Made by a program: the position numbers and the translations under genes
Assembly (NCBI GenBank): GCA_916613615.1
Contig: OU744725.1
Coordinates: 8,042,708-8,106,707 of the forward strand
From: Steromphala cineraria
Lineage: Eukaryota > Mollusca > Gastropoda > Trochida > Trochidae
Direction of reading: 5' to 3'
Length of the DNA: 64,000 nucleotides
Notes under the pieces: model-generated
What the model was told of the DNA's origin: nothing
Database searches by the model: none
The model's input: only the letters and a program-made list of their open reading frames with translations
Part shown: piece by piece, positions 26,696-37,011 of the stretch
Layout: each line of letters opens with the position of its first letter
How positions within the stretch are numbered: the first letter of the stretch is position 1

Positions 26696-28113
26696 TGTCG
26701 TGCACAATTCCCGGAATTGCTCATTCCCTGGGTTTGGGCAACAACGTTGCCCAATCCCCGTCAATGGTCGGGGGCTTGCCCAATCCCAGTGATTGGTCAG
26801 CTAATCCCTGAGAATGAGCAGTGTTAACGACTGCTCATTCCCTGGGATTGGATGATTACGCTTACACAAGCTGATTGATTGTATTGCTGGGCTGTGAACT
26901 TTACTTAGCCTCTTAATATACTATGTATTTGTCATTTTGCTTCACATAACATCTGGACCATGGAGCAAAAGGTAAAGTTCGATAGCTTAGTCAACACGAA
27001 CACCTTCTCAGTTATTTTAAAAGAAGAATATGACATTGTGACAAGAGAGACAAACAGTTGATAGTGAGAAAACGAGCACGAGTTGGACAGGAAGCCCAGG
27101 CTGAAAACATGTTGGAATCCACAAGAAAACGCCTAAAACCTGTAGATGTAGGCGACACTGTAGTTGTACCTGTTTCTCAGTTTGATAGGGGAGGTCTGAT
27201 CACAGAAATATTCTTGGTGTCATCACAGAGAAGAATGACAAGCAACACACTATCGCAACAACACATGGTCAATTAAGCGGGACATTTTGTCGTAATCAGT
27301 TTGAACGATGTGACCAAAACGTTTTGAAAATGGATGACGTGTCAAATGAGCAAATATCAGTGAGGGCAGCAGCAAGATTGGACAGTGTTGGAACTGGTCA
27401 GGGCTACAACAAATGTTACTGCAATGGACAATGTAGCAGCAAGCGTTGCATGTGCTTTAAGGCTGGAAATAAGTGCTCAAGTCATTGCCATCCTCGAAAT
27501 GCTAAATGCAAAAATTTAGTAGCTGCTTTTAACTTTGTTTGAAATTGCTATTTTAATTGTTTAAATAATTTACCATTTTAGTAATAAGGATCATTTTAAT
27601 TACTGTTAATGTCAGAATAAGTTTAGTTTAAAAAATTTTTAATAATGTATTTTTAGTACAGTTGTTTTGGTTTTTGGATATTTTAGATTGTTTACCTAAT
27701 ACAAATTTCAGTCTTAATGATTTGCTGTTAATGATCTTACTTTTAAGTTCATTTCTTAAATTTGGATTTTTTTACATTATAATGTTAAAATAAGTTTAAT
27801 ATTGATAATAATGAGTATTTAAATTTTGTTTAAAGTTTTTGATAAATAAATAAAGATTAAGTTCAATTTAAATGATATAGTGTTGCATTTTAACTGCCTG
27901 ATTACCACGTGTTACATTGTATCAAGAACTGTTTGTACAGAATAAACATTAATCAAGTGTAATAACTGTTGGCTCTCATTTGGTTTATATCTTAATCCTT
28001 GCTCATTCCCTGGGATTGGGCAAATTAAAATCTGATTTGCCCATTCCCGGGAATTGGGCAGGGGTGGTTGCCCAAACCCAGGGAATGGGCAATTCCGGGA
28101 ATTGGGCACGACA
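26696..28113 (+). mobile_element. Ginger-type DNA transposon, internally deleted
   Basis: This is a 1418-bp element. The left end is TGTCGTGCACAATTCCCGGA and the right end, complemented, is TGTCGTGCCCAATTCCCGGA; similarity of the termini continues for about 60 bases. It is flanked by TATA on both sides (26692-26695 and 28114-28117). Ginger1 elements are known to start TGTNR and make 4-bp duplications, and both features fit. Subterminal sequence is full of small repeats of the type CATTCCCTGGGTTTGGGCAA in both orientations. The body keeps only the C-terminal part of an integrase-like transposase (about 27055-27541). The DDE integrase core is gone. Confidence 0.8.
27055..27541 (+). pseudogene. 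Ginger/KRBA2-like transposase, C-terminal part
   Basis: Two frames joined by a single frameshift near 27188-27200. Frame one (from 27055) has VDVGDTVVVPVSQFDRG, the small beta-barrel that follows the integrase core in this family (V-G-D-x-V-x-x-P-x-x-x-x-D-R). Frame two continues with NILGVITEKN, then CRNQFERC, then SVRAAARLDSVGTGQGY and a cysteine-rich tail: C-x-C-x3-C-x4-C-x-C-x7-C-x3-C-H, ending in the stop at 27541. The same order (barrel, R-A-A-A, G-x-G-Q-G, Cys-rich tail) occurs in the vertebrate host genes KRBA2 and SCAND3, which I understand to be related to Ginger integrases. The upstream integrase domain (H-H-C-C zinc finger, DDE) is absent. Confidence 0.7.
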
Positions 28114-28117
28114 TATA

Positions 28118-28978
28118 TACGCGAGACAAGATTCTATTTAACGGTCCAGATCACCACTGTTGGCAAGACACAGTTTACAGACACTCCTTGGAGAAGCCAT
28201 GTTGAAGAGGAGGCCAATTACTAGGTTGATAGTAGCTGTAAGTATCAAATATAGTCGCAAAGCGACGACAAACGGATTCAGCGATGTATGGTGATGATAT
28301 GTATGACAAATATATGCAATGCATGTATGTATGAAGTCAATAGTTCGTTCAGACGAATTTTAAAAGTCACGATTTCAGTATTACCAAGGCCAAAAAGACT
28401 CTGTCAATTGCAAACGTAAATGTCATATTGAACTAGGACTGCCGCGGCAGTACTTAGCTCTTCAAGACATCCTGTTTGACCTTCACAGAGTATTTGACCT
28501 TCACATGACGTATTTTTCTGAGATTTAAAAAGTAACTAATACATTATCAAAATGACCAGATTTCACTTGATACTCAACGTTTAGGCCTGTGTTTGTGTAT
28601 GTACTTTGATAGACATTAATTTCAAATTCGAATCCAAAATCAATTTGCATAAAAATATATATTTCATGCCATTTAACTGTAATGTGACCAAAATATGTTC
28701 TACCTAAGCAAAAAAATAACAAGTTAGATCTGCAAAAGTTTGTTGGCTCAAGCGGGACTTGAACCCTAAAAGTTAGCATCTTGGTTTCAAAGGCCAAGGC
28801 TTAGCACTAAGACTTTGGATTCACGAAGGCAAAACAAACAATCTCGCATCCGAGAATGAATTCATTGTATGGAGGGGTGCTTTTCAGCGTTTTGAGCTGT
28901 TTGATGTGTTGTTTGAGGTCAGAGCGTGCTTTTGACCATTTCGAGCTCCTTGGTGTGTTGTTTTAGGTCGAAAATACG
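28118..28978. other. Mostly non-coding; internal 50-bp direct repeat
   Basis: No gene. Between about 28878 and 28975 a unit starting GTGCTTTT and ending TGTGTTGTTT-x-AGGTC occurs twice, imperfectly. The tRNA-like remnant at 28752-28832 is listed separately. Confidence 0.5.
28752..28832 (-). repeat. tRNA-like remnant (SINE head or tRNA pseudogene)
   Basis: The minus strand contains GGGTTCAAGTCCC (a perfect box B/T-arm, complement of 28754-28766). It is preceded by CTTAGTGCTAAG (D-arm-like) and TTGGCCTTTGAAACCAA (anticodon-arm-like, mispaired). The acceptor stem does not pair, so it is not a functional tRNA. Confidence 0.4.
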
Positions 28979-29327
28979 ATGTCTAGCGAGGCTAGCGCTG
29001 TTCTGAGTTCAGAGAACGTTGTAGCGACGTCTTCCGGTGTCCCGTGGCCGTATGCACGGATTTAGTGACCAAAATCGAATGTACATGACTGGACAGCGTG
29101 TTTGCATGAAATGTCTACAAGCACAAAGTGTAGAACATGCGGCCGGGAGGAAATGCATATTTCAAAGTTCAGGAGGACGACAGGCATTTTGGAAAAGAGA
29201 GTTAATCGAGGACGTCACACCCTTGCGAGTGGAATCTGCCGAGCATTTAGGCAGGAATCAGGACGGCCTACCTTTATCCAAGAGCCCAAGAGCTGATAGT
29301 GGCCGTCATTATGCCCTTTTCAATTAA
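28979..29327 (+). pseudogene. Unidentified GC-richer coding-like fragment
   Basis: ATG at 28979 opens a 28-codon frame (MSSEASAVLSSENVVATSSG, then VPWPYARI) ending at TAG near 29066. The following sequence stays open in another frame to 29327 (96 codons) and in a third frame to about 29293. The words CMKC in one frame and KCRTCGREE in another could be one zinc-binding motif split by a frameshift. G+C is visibly higher than the flanks. I do not recognise a family. It could be a decayed exon, a fragment of an unknown transposon, or chance. Confidence 0.3.
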
Positions 29328-29872
29328 GGGAAGGTACATTTGCTTGTACCTACCTACGCACCCACCCGTGCCTTTGGTCTTGAAACTAAATCTTGACCAC
29401 AAAGGCTATCAAAGTGTATGAGACGCACTTAGACAATTTATTGCCAGTCCCAAACAAAGAGTTTAATTGACAATGTGATCTATCAGTGTAAAGTTTTTCT
29501 ATTTTTTCCCCAAAATTAACCGACGGCACTCACCGTGCAGCGTTCCTATCTGCCGAACCATTAGAGACATTTCAAAATTGATTTTACCATTGTTAAGAGG
29601 AGAGATTTGTCTTTATTTGCATACATTATTTCTTTATGAGCATGGAAAAGTAAAGAAACGGTGAGCGATGCGACATCTGCCGCAAATATGAAGCTTTATC
29701 TAAAAAAATTAGATAATTTAGCTTAGGAGTCATTTACTGTGAACAATTTTATAATGAAGTACTACACAAAAGATTTTTGTCTTCAACAAGCGTAGCCATC
29801 GATGTATAGTATGTTTTCCTAGTGTTTTATTGCCAATGAAGTACAATTTTTCAATCATTCTTATATGAGAAT

Positions 29873-30231
29873 CATTCAAAACGCAAATAGGATTGACCAC
29901 ATTTAAATGCTCCGAATTTCAATGTTAATGTTTAATCTAATTTTGATGAGATTTATCGCAGATTGTATGATCTTTTGGCTTTCTAATGATATATGGAACA
30001 ATGATTTGTCTCCTGTCACTGATGAGTAACGATTTTTTAAACATACCAATATCGTTTGCATTCAAAACGAAAGCAGAATTGACAATATTCATAGGGCCGT
30101 AACTCAATGTAAAACAAATATAGGAATTTACTGTTAAATTTAAAATTTTTTTATAGACTTTTGTCTTTCATATGATGTATAGAACAAAGCGTTATCGTAC
30201 GCCTTTGATTCGCTACGATATTTCAAACATA
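29873..30231 (+). repeat. Two diverged tandem units of about 186 bp
   Basis: Each unit begins CATTCAAAACG (29873 and 30059), continues with ATTGACCA or ATTGACAA, then TCAATGTTAA or TCAATGTAAA, then TATATGGAACAA or TGTATAGAACAA, and ends AAACATACC. The sequence just upstream (about 29765-29872, TTTTTGTCTTCAA...GATGTATAG) may be part of a third unit. Confidence 0.65.
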
Positions 30232-30923
30232 CCCACCAAAACACTACATGACCAAAATGCAAAGTTTGACCTCTGACCCTGACCGGAAATGACTGTTCGC
30301 GAGCGATTTTATTCTTTTATCACAAAGGGCTTGCCAATGTCTAACTCTCATGCAAAAATCATAAAATTCTATGGTCTGGTTTTTGAGTTATCTGCCCTTG
30401 AAGTTTGCAATTTTTACATTTTTGTCAACTTTGAAAAATCACAGCAAGAAAAGTATTAAAGTTAGAACTTTGTAGAAGTCAAATTCAGAACTACAATGCT
30501 TCAGCTACATTGAGTATGAGTTTCAGCTCTCTAGTGCAAGTATCTTCAGAGAAGAAGATTTTCAAAGGTGGGTGGGGTCAGAAATAGTCAAAAATGCACT
30601 AAAAGCAAGATGGCGGCCAAACCACGTGACCTACGAATTTGCCATGATTTCGTTTTTTGCAGCATTTTTGATTGCGCATCTTTTAAAAAAAATTTCAAGT
30701 CTCTAAGTGCATTTTGAAAAAAAAATCAATGTTAAATTTTCGACTTTGGATTCGAACTGGACCTTTAATGTATGGACCGATTTGGCCCAAAAGCTTATTG
30801 TCGCCATTCCTCAACAAGCTCTACCAGCCTGTGAAATTTGGCTTCAATAGCATCAGCCGTTTGGGCTGAATCCTGCTCACAAAATTCGTGGAACAATAAA
30901 AATAATAAACACGCCAATAACAA

Positions 30924-30954
30924 TAAGGATTCAGCTTTCCAAGCTGAATCCTTA
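30924..30954. terminator. Perfect 14-bp hairpin with 3-base loop
   Basis: TAAGGATTCAGCTT, loop TCC, then AAGCTGAATCCTTA. No transcription unit is known here, so the terminator label is only the closest type. It could equally be a foldback remnant; GGCTGAATCCTG just upstream at about 30866 echoes one arm. Confidence 0.6.
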
Positions 30955-32561
30955 ATTACCGACCCCTTATGGATACATGTCGATAAGTGTCACTAGATGA
31001 ATTGTAAATGGTGATAGGACATATCTGCCTCAAAATACTGATAAGGTTTCCATACCCACGCAAAATACTAAGCCTTAGCTGCAGGACTTGGTTTGTGTTT
31101 GTCACTTTTTTATTGCTCATATGATGAATAACGAGTTTTGCCCTAATAAAGCATAGTGATAAGACAAGCAAAGTAATTTGATTCAAATAAAATATAACAA
31201 ATGTTTACTGAACCTATAAATCAATATTTTATTAATCTTCTTCACAGTGAAAACCCCAAATGTTTGTTAAAAAAAATGAACCCTTTGTTAACTGTAATTG
31301 TTATCACCGTTGGAATTGTTAAGAACTTAGCGTCACTGGTTCTGTAGATCATCAGATTTTAAAATTAATGAAAAGTTATGGGCATAGGCCTCAGTATGAC
31401 TAAATCAATAATTTCTCCTTTATGTTAAGAATCTTTTTCATGACGTCTAAAATTAGAAGGCACCACTAGGTCACCAAACCTACATCAATAATCCTTATTG
31501 GTGAATGTGTAGTTTAAAATAACCTTTACTTTCAAGTGCCTCTTGTTATCTAGAGAAAAATTACCCCTGTGGCCCTTTTTAAGAATGGTTTCAAGTTAAA
31601 GGGAAATATGCAAGGCAAAAAATAACTTGGTGACCAACTCCAAAGGCAAATATCATGACAGATATCATGACAATAATCATTTTACAAGGAATAACACTGC
31701 AGCAAAGGGCATTATTTCGCAAATAAAAACTAACGCTTGTATATTCTCATTGCATTCTTTGAACCGAAATATCCGTAAAGTCATGTTCTTTACATCTTCA
31801 GAAAAACAGAAATGCAACTGATTTCAGAATCTAGAATCCATTGGAAAAGTCCGAAAACTAATAAGTTAATGTAAAACATCGATCGAAACAAAACCTTTCC
31901 TGTATTCTATAGATAAATAGTGACGACCTTGATACTGATTGATGAAAAATGGGTTAATTCATTAGTCGATAACCTTTCTTATTATTAATAGCATGAGAAA
32001 ATATCAAGGATATAGGTGCCACAGGCTTCACATTTAACTACTGTTGTTACCATATTATTATTGTATACCATATATTGTTATATATTATTTATATATGAAT
32101 AGAAAAAACAATGTGGAGTAATGTGTTCACATATCTCAGACTGATATTCTAGTCATGTCCAACATGTCATGTTATGTTTACAGTAAAAGAGATGTTGAAC
32201 GACCCCGCCCCATTATTTTGATATTCGTACAGCTTCATTATACTTTTAATTCTACGTTTCAATATTTGTAATTAACAATTGCAGAGCTTTACTACGCACC
32301 CGAAATGAAAATGAATACTTACAAATTATGTATTTTGATGAGGTTTAAACAATATTTATTTTAAAAGAAAGGGAATGTAAACAGGCTATAAAGCCTATCT
32401 GAATACCTCTCCCATGCAAAATAAATACATATGAAAAACATATGTTTATTAATCATCAAGACAAAAAACAATTAAACAAAACCAGTAATGATATTTAACT
32501 AGAAAAGCGGTTTGTAAGGATGAAACAGTCATGAACATATTCTCAAATCTTTAGGTTTATA

Positions 32562-33575
32562 TCCTCAGAAAAAGAATAGTTGCCAAATAATAAAGTTTGA
32601 AAATCAAAACCATTGACGTAGAAAAAGGCTTTGACCGAATTGTTGTGTAATTTGGACAGATCAATAAATAATGAATGACATCTTCATAATGATGACCGCA
32701 AGTGCAAGTTGACGTATTTTTAAAAACGATCAAATTTATGATCGTTTAGATTGCTGCAGCAAAGTCTTAATTTACAGTGGATAATTTGGTTGGTTTTTGT
32801 TCCAATATTTCTGATGACATGATGCACATTACATGAGACATTTCGGTTAAAGTGTTTTCTAAACGAAGCAACGGAATCTACGTTTCTAGTTTCATTACCT
32901 AACATATTCCATTCCAACACATTCTCTCCCCACAGAGGCAGCTCAGTCATACCTGAGTTAGCCTCTGTTCTATTACGGCTAATACATGGGATAGAAAAGT
33001 AGAAATCTGATTGGAGGCAATCAGCGACGCCGTTTCAAAAGTGTTCATTCGCAAAAGCTCGGCTATTCCCGTGTGATTCGACAAAGCTATCGTTGAAATT
33101 TAACATCCAGGGGAGATAACTCTTCCTTCTACAAAACATCGCTTTTTACCTTCTCATTAGTTGTTATTTGGTAAATTATAAAAATAACATTTATCATAAA
33201 ACAAATAATAAGTTACACAATTATAAAACAGTATGTTTCTAATGAAAAACCCTATCCATAGCTGATTTTCAAATATTTCCCTCTCACACTGTTAGTGAAA
33301 GATAAACCTAAAGGTATGATTCTTTTGCAAGTCACTTAACGACCGTTGAGAATACCTCAAGTCGTGGATAACCTAAAGGTGTTTTCATTGGCTGCAAATA
33401 AGGGAGATATCTCAAGTTACAACTTTTTGCCGCTAGGGCAATCTGCCGGAACCCCGGGATCTTGGCGTAATAGAACAGAGGCTAACTCGGGTATGACTGA
33501 GCTGCCTCTGTGGGGAGAGAATGATTCCAACACAGAAGATGGTTAGAATGATCTTTTATATGATTCTGTGGTCCG
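32562..33575 (-). pseudogene. LINE (non-LTR retrotransposon) ORF2 C-terminal fragment, split by an insertion
   Basis: Minus strand. 33575-33524 reads ARRTTESYKRSF, a stop, PSSVLE. After the 604-bp element at 32920-33523 it resumes as WNMLGNETRNVDSVASFRKH and continues. Frame is lost by one base in the T5A5 run at about 32718-32727. The next frame gives CTCGHHYEDVIHYLLIC, a C-x-C-x8-H-x4-C knuckle, and stops near 32562. Reverse transcriptases of LINEs typically end with S-F-x-P...W-N-x-L-P...R...S...F followed by such a knuckle, so this is the 3' end of ORF2. The 5' part is missing at the DIRS junction (about 33576-33600). Lesions: one stop, one frameshift, one insertion. Confidence 0.75.
32920..33523. 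mobile_element. 604-bp MITE with 58-bp terminal repeats and 9-bp target duplication
   Basis: Left arm 32920-32977 and right arm 33466-33523 are complementary over 58 bases with one mismatch, beginning CATTCTCTCCCCACAGAGGC. Direct repeat ATTCCAACA flanks the element (32911-32919 and 33524-33532). Each arm contains its own small hairpin (ACAGAGGC...CTCAG, loop, CTGAG...GCCTCTGT). Nine-base duplications with long terminal repeats are typical of Mutator-like elements (known); no transposase is present, so the superfamily is inference. It sits inside the LINE frame between the codons for E and W. Confidence 0.9.
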
Positions 33576-33680
33576 TCTGGCGAGTGACGGACGGGAGTGA
33601 GTGACGGACGGGAGTGTCTGTTCCGTCCTCCGTTTTTGATAAGCGTTTGCTCCGCTTCTCTCTCCAGGGTATCGTCAGCG

Positions 33681-34290
33681 ATGTACCATGGTTTCTGTGG
33701 GCGATGTGGACTTAGGAAGTTGGGGACACATGACCCCCACTCCCTCTGTCGTTCATGCACCTCTGCTTGCTCCTTGCAAGACAGGTGTGAAGAGTGTGAG
33801 TCCCTCTCGACGGAAGCTTTCAAGCTCTACCTTCAGGCGCTAAGGAAGAGCGAGAGGGACGCGGTAGGTGCGAAGGGTAGGGGTCGCACCTCCGGGAACC
33901 CGACGGCCTCGTCCACCATCACCTCCCCCCCGGAGGGGTTCGTCATATCGGAGGTACGAGGGAATTTGAGGCGGATGAACGGGGCTCCGATTCAGACAGG
34001 GACGCGCGCAGGGGTAGTGTCGGGAATCAGTCACCCCCCCTCCCCTCATCCATCCGCTCATCACCGTTCCTCGTCGGTGTCTTCAGCCCCCTCCCGCACG
34101 TCGCCCCCTCGCGTGCGGAAGAAGTCGAAGAAGAGGCAGAGGAGGTCGGAGGATCGAAGTCAGTTCGATCAGGCGGTCTTCTCCGCTCAACTGCTCGCTT
34201 CCGTCAAGGTCATAGTGTCGGGGATGCTACCCGCCAGGGGGTCCACCCCGCCCGCTAGCGGAAGACGGGAGGTGACTCCCCCCCCCAGGA
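33681..34290 (+). pseudogene. DIRS gag-like ORF, N-terminal half
   Basis: Starts at ATG 33681; a longer open frame reaches back to 33597 without an ATG. Residues 5-40 carry three Cys pairs, CGRC, CRSC and CEEC, with HDPH between the first two. This cysteine-rich N-terminus is familiar from DIRS-type first ORFs, although its function there is not established as far as I know. A Ser/Pro/Arg-rich, strongly basic region follows, with RKKSKKRQRRSEDR near codon 155. The frame is lost in a run of eight C at about 34278-34287 and continues one frame over in the next entry. In the original frame translation degenerates into Pro/Arg-rich read-through to 34895. Confidence 0.7.
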
Positions 34291-35401
34291 GGAATTCACT
34301 CACGAGTCTCCTTCCCCTCCGCCTCGCTCCGGCCGTAGGGTCACCCTCTGCTACCCGGAGGTCTTCTCCAGTGACACGTCCACCACCGCCTTGTCCCCTG
34401 ATCACTTGGATCACCAGTTCGTCTACACGACGAACCCTCCCCTCATTCCCATCACAGAAACAGGGATTGGGAACACGGCGGGTTCGGACGCGGCCGATAA
34501 AATGGACGCAGTGGCGGAGTGGGCGCGACTTAGTTTACAGGAGGTGGACGAATCCCCGTCCTCCTCTAAGCGGCCTCGCTTTGAGTCATTCTGTGAGGAG
34601 GAAGCCCCTCGTTGCTCGAGGCACGTCTTTCCCCCCCTTCGGCTGTTTGACACGGCGGGAAGGGATTTTAGTTCAGCGATCTCGGCCGCCGCGCCGGGTA
34701 AGCTCATTCCCCCCCTTGTTTTGTCGGAACGTCAGTGGTCCACCCTCCCGGTGGCGGACCCCCCGATTCCTCTCAACCCTCCGATCTTGGTCGAGGACAT
34801 TAGGCTGGTCGCCACACCCTCCGCAGCTCACCACGTGTCGGACGCCCATCTCGTCCACCGGGACAAAGAGGCTAGATCCATCCTGGGGACAGTGAACTCT
34901 GTCGCCCACGCCTGCAAGGCAATGACGGGCTTCGCCAGGGAGGCGGAGATGGAGAAGGGGTCCCCGGCCCTCTACCGTGCGTTCGGCTCCGTGGCGGGAG
35001 GACTAGCGCAGGTAATGCTCAGCGCTGGGCGTATCTCGGCAGGGATCACCAACCTACGCAGAGATTGGTTCCTTGGTCGGACCAATCTGCGGGGCGTCTC
35101 GGGGTCAGCTAGCACTCTCTTCGCTGGGGCTATTTCGGAAGCCCTCCGACAGCGTCAGGATGTCCAGGAGCAGGACCTGACCAACAGGTTGGCGGGTGAA
35201 CGGAGGCAAGGGTTCACTACGGCAAAGAAGGGGAAGCAGACACCTCAGCTTCGCACTCCCAAGACGGGGGGTGTGTCGTTTCGGTTCGGGGGACAGGGAG
35301 GGAGAGACTCAGGGAACGTCTCCGGCCCCTCACCAGGCAAATGCACTCCCCAAAAGAAGTGGACCAAGCGAGGGAAGGGTCCCTTCACCTCGAGGAAGTA
35401 G
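34288..35401 (+). pseudogene. DIRS gag-like ORF, C-terminal half
   Basis: Open after the C8 frameshift to TAG at 35399-35401. It begins FTHESPSPPPRSGRR, then VTLCYPEVFSSD. The middle (about 34500-35150) is a well-formed alpha-helical region with MDAVAEWARLSLQEV, HRDKEARSILGTVNSVAHAC and ISAGITNLRRDWFLGRTNLR. The C-terminus is Gly/Lys/Arg-rich (FRFGGQGGRDSG, KKWTKRGKGPFTSRK), suitable for nucleic-acid binding. DIRS gag proteins have this general order; sequence conservation between families is low. The reverse transcriptase region follows in another frame about 35 bases later. Confidence 0.65.
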
Positions 35402-35434
35402 TGACTCGTGGCGCACGCCTCTGCTCCCTCCACC

Positions 35435-36508
35435 TATGACTGTTCCCTGGGATGGCCTTGTCGGAGGGCGTCTCGGACAGTTCGTGGCGAACTGGAGGCA
35501 GCTAGGCCTAGATCCTTTCGTATGTCGGATTCTGGAGCGGGGGTTTCAGATACCAGTCTTATCTCCCCCTCCGCTCACCTGTTATCCAACGGAGCGTCCG
35601 CTGGCAGCCGACAGGCTCGCTCTCACGTTGGAACAGGTGGAGATTCTCATCTCCAAGGAGGCGGTGGAGGAAATCCCGCTCCAGGATCTCTCCCCGGGTT
35701 TTATTCACCCGTGTTCGTCCGACCCAAGAGAGACTCGAAAAAATGGCGGCTTATCACGATATGTCCGTGTTCAACCGCTCCTACCTCGTACGGCCGCCAT
35801 ATTTTCGTCTCTTGACTGTGTCGTCAGTAATGCTATTGATACTGGATGATATCCCTGGATCTTCAGGACGCGTATTTGCACATTCCCATCTTCCGGGAAC
35901 ACCGCAAGTACCTCCGCTTCGTCCTGGGGCGGCGCCACTTCCAGTGGAACGTGCTCCCATTCGGGATATCATCCGCTCCGTGGCTATTCACCAGAGTGAC
36001 TCAGCCGGTCGTCCAATTACTTCACCATCACGACGTACAGTTCGCTATGTACCTGGACGACGGGTTCAGTCACCACCGCTCTCCCGCGGTCCTCGGGGAG
36101 CAGCGGGACTTCGTGATCGACCTGTTCAGGAGGCTGGGGTGGCTGGTAAACCTTGACAAGTCGGACTTACAGCCCACCACCTCGCTCACCTTCCTGGGCG
36201 CCAGACTGGACACCGTTCAGTACAGGGCGTTCGTTCCCCAGGAACGGATGGCCAGGATAGACAGTCTATTTGATCGGGGACTCAGGGGTCCACTTCTGCT
36301 CCGACAGTGGCAGCGGATCTTAGGGTTACTCACCTCATCTCAGGACCTCACCGCGAGGGGATGGCTGGAGCTGAGGCCTCTTCAGGTTTTTCTAAACCCT
36401 CACGTCAGGGAGGAAGTGTGCAGGCACGCATTCCCGCTCCCCCAGCAGCTGGTCCCTCACCTAGCCTGGTGGAGGGTGGAGGCGAATGTCTGGACCTCTT
36501 CCGCTTGA
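35435..36508 (+). pseudogene. DIRS reverse transcriptase, three frameshifts
   Basis: N-terminal segment 35435-35700 (GGRLGQFVANWRQLGLDPFV...LTLEQVEILISKEAVEEI) shifts near 35700 to FYSPVFVRPKRDSKKWRLI, shifts again near 35755 to MSVFNRSYLVRPPYFRLLT, and again near 35848 to ISLDLQDAYLHIPI. From there the frame is open to 36508: LRFVLGRRHFQWNVLPFGIS, the catalytic YLDD at 36050-36061, LGWLVNLDKSDLQP, FLGARLD, RILGLLTS and HLAWW. The palm motifs (D in SLDLQDAY and the DD of YLDD) are preserved although the N-terminus is broken. This arrangement is typical of DIRS/Ngaro reverse transcriptases. It then runs out of frame where RNase H should begin. Confidence 0.9.
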
Positions 36509-37011
36509 CAGACAGGCTGCACATGGGGGTGAAGAACGTCCTAGCGGATGCTCTTTCCAGGCCGGACAAACCACCGTCCACGGAGTGGAAACTTCTCCCC
36601 CAGGCGTTCCAACAAGTGTGCCAGCACTTCGGAAGACAACACATAGACCTCTTCGCGACCCGGCTAAACCACCAGCTGCCCGTCTATGTGTCTCCCGTCC
36701 CCGATCCCCGGGCGTGGGGCTTAGACGCTCTGTCGTGCAAATGGGAGGGGATGGACGCCTACGCTTTCCCTCCCCCGAGCATTCTCACTCAAGTGGTGGC
36801 GAAGATCAAGGCGACACGGTCGATCAGGTTAATCCTGATAGCTCCCTTCTGGTCAGCGAGGCCGTGGTTCGTACCCCTGCGGAGGATGTGTCAGGGGGAT
36901 CCAATCCCCATTCCTCTCAGATGGAATCTCTTAGTGAGCGAGCCAAGCGGGCGGGTGCACGAGAACCAAGCACTGGATCTTCACGCTTGGCTTGTCTCCA
37001 AAAGGGGCTGA
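36509..37011 (+). pseudogene. DIRS RNase H tail and post-RNase H region
   Basis: In frame +1 relative to the reverse transcriptase: LTDRLHMGVKNVLADALSRP, TEWKLLPQAFQQVCQHFG, HIDLFATRLNHQLPVYVSP, AWGLDALSCKWEGMDAYAFP, then RLILIAPFWSARPWFVPLRR, ending at 37011. H-x-x-G-x-x-N-x-x-A-D-x-L-S-R is the last RNase H motif, and DLFATR...DAL...W...YAFPP is the conserved region that follows it in DIRS. The RNase H core that should precede (D-x-S...E...D, about 130 residues) is missing: sequence passes from ...WWRVEANV straight to this motif within about 30 bases. I see no Dam-type methyltransferase domain, which some DIRS elements carry. Confidence 0.85.

Larger units (their letters stand above)
29328..32560. 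other. Non-coding, with diverged tandem units and a hairpin
   Basis: No gene seen. 29873-30231 contains two diverged tandem units (separate entry) and 30924-30954 a hairpin (separate entry). 30236-30760 looks like old repeat sequence with GACCTCTGACCCTGACC and an AAGATGGCGGCCAAACCACG word. Confidence 0.5.

Noticed and set aside
33482..34909. Minus-strand open frames opposite the DIRS gag (33482-33823, 33840-34064, 34187-34414, 34423-34707, 34673-34909)
   Set aside because: They are GC-driven shadows of the plus-strand element; no domain, and low-complexity Arg/Gly composition.
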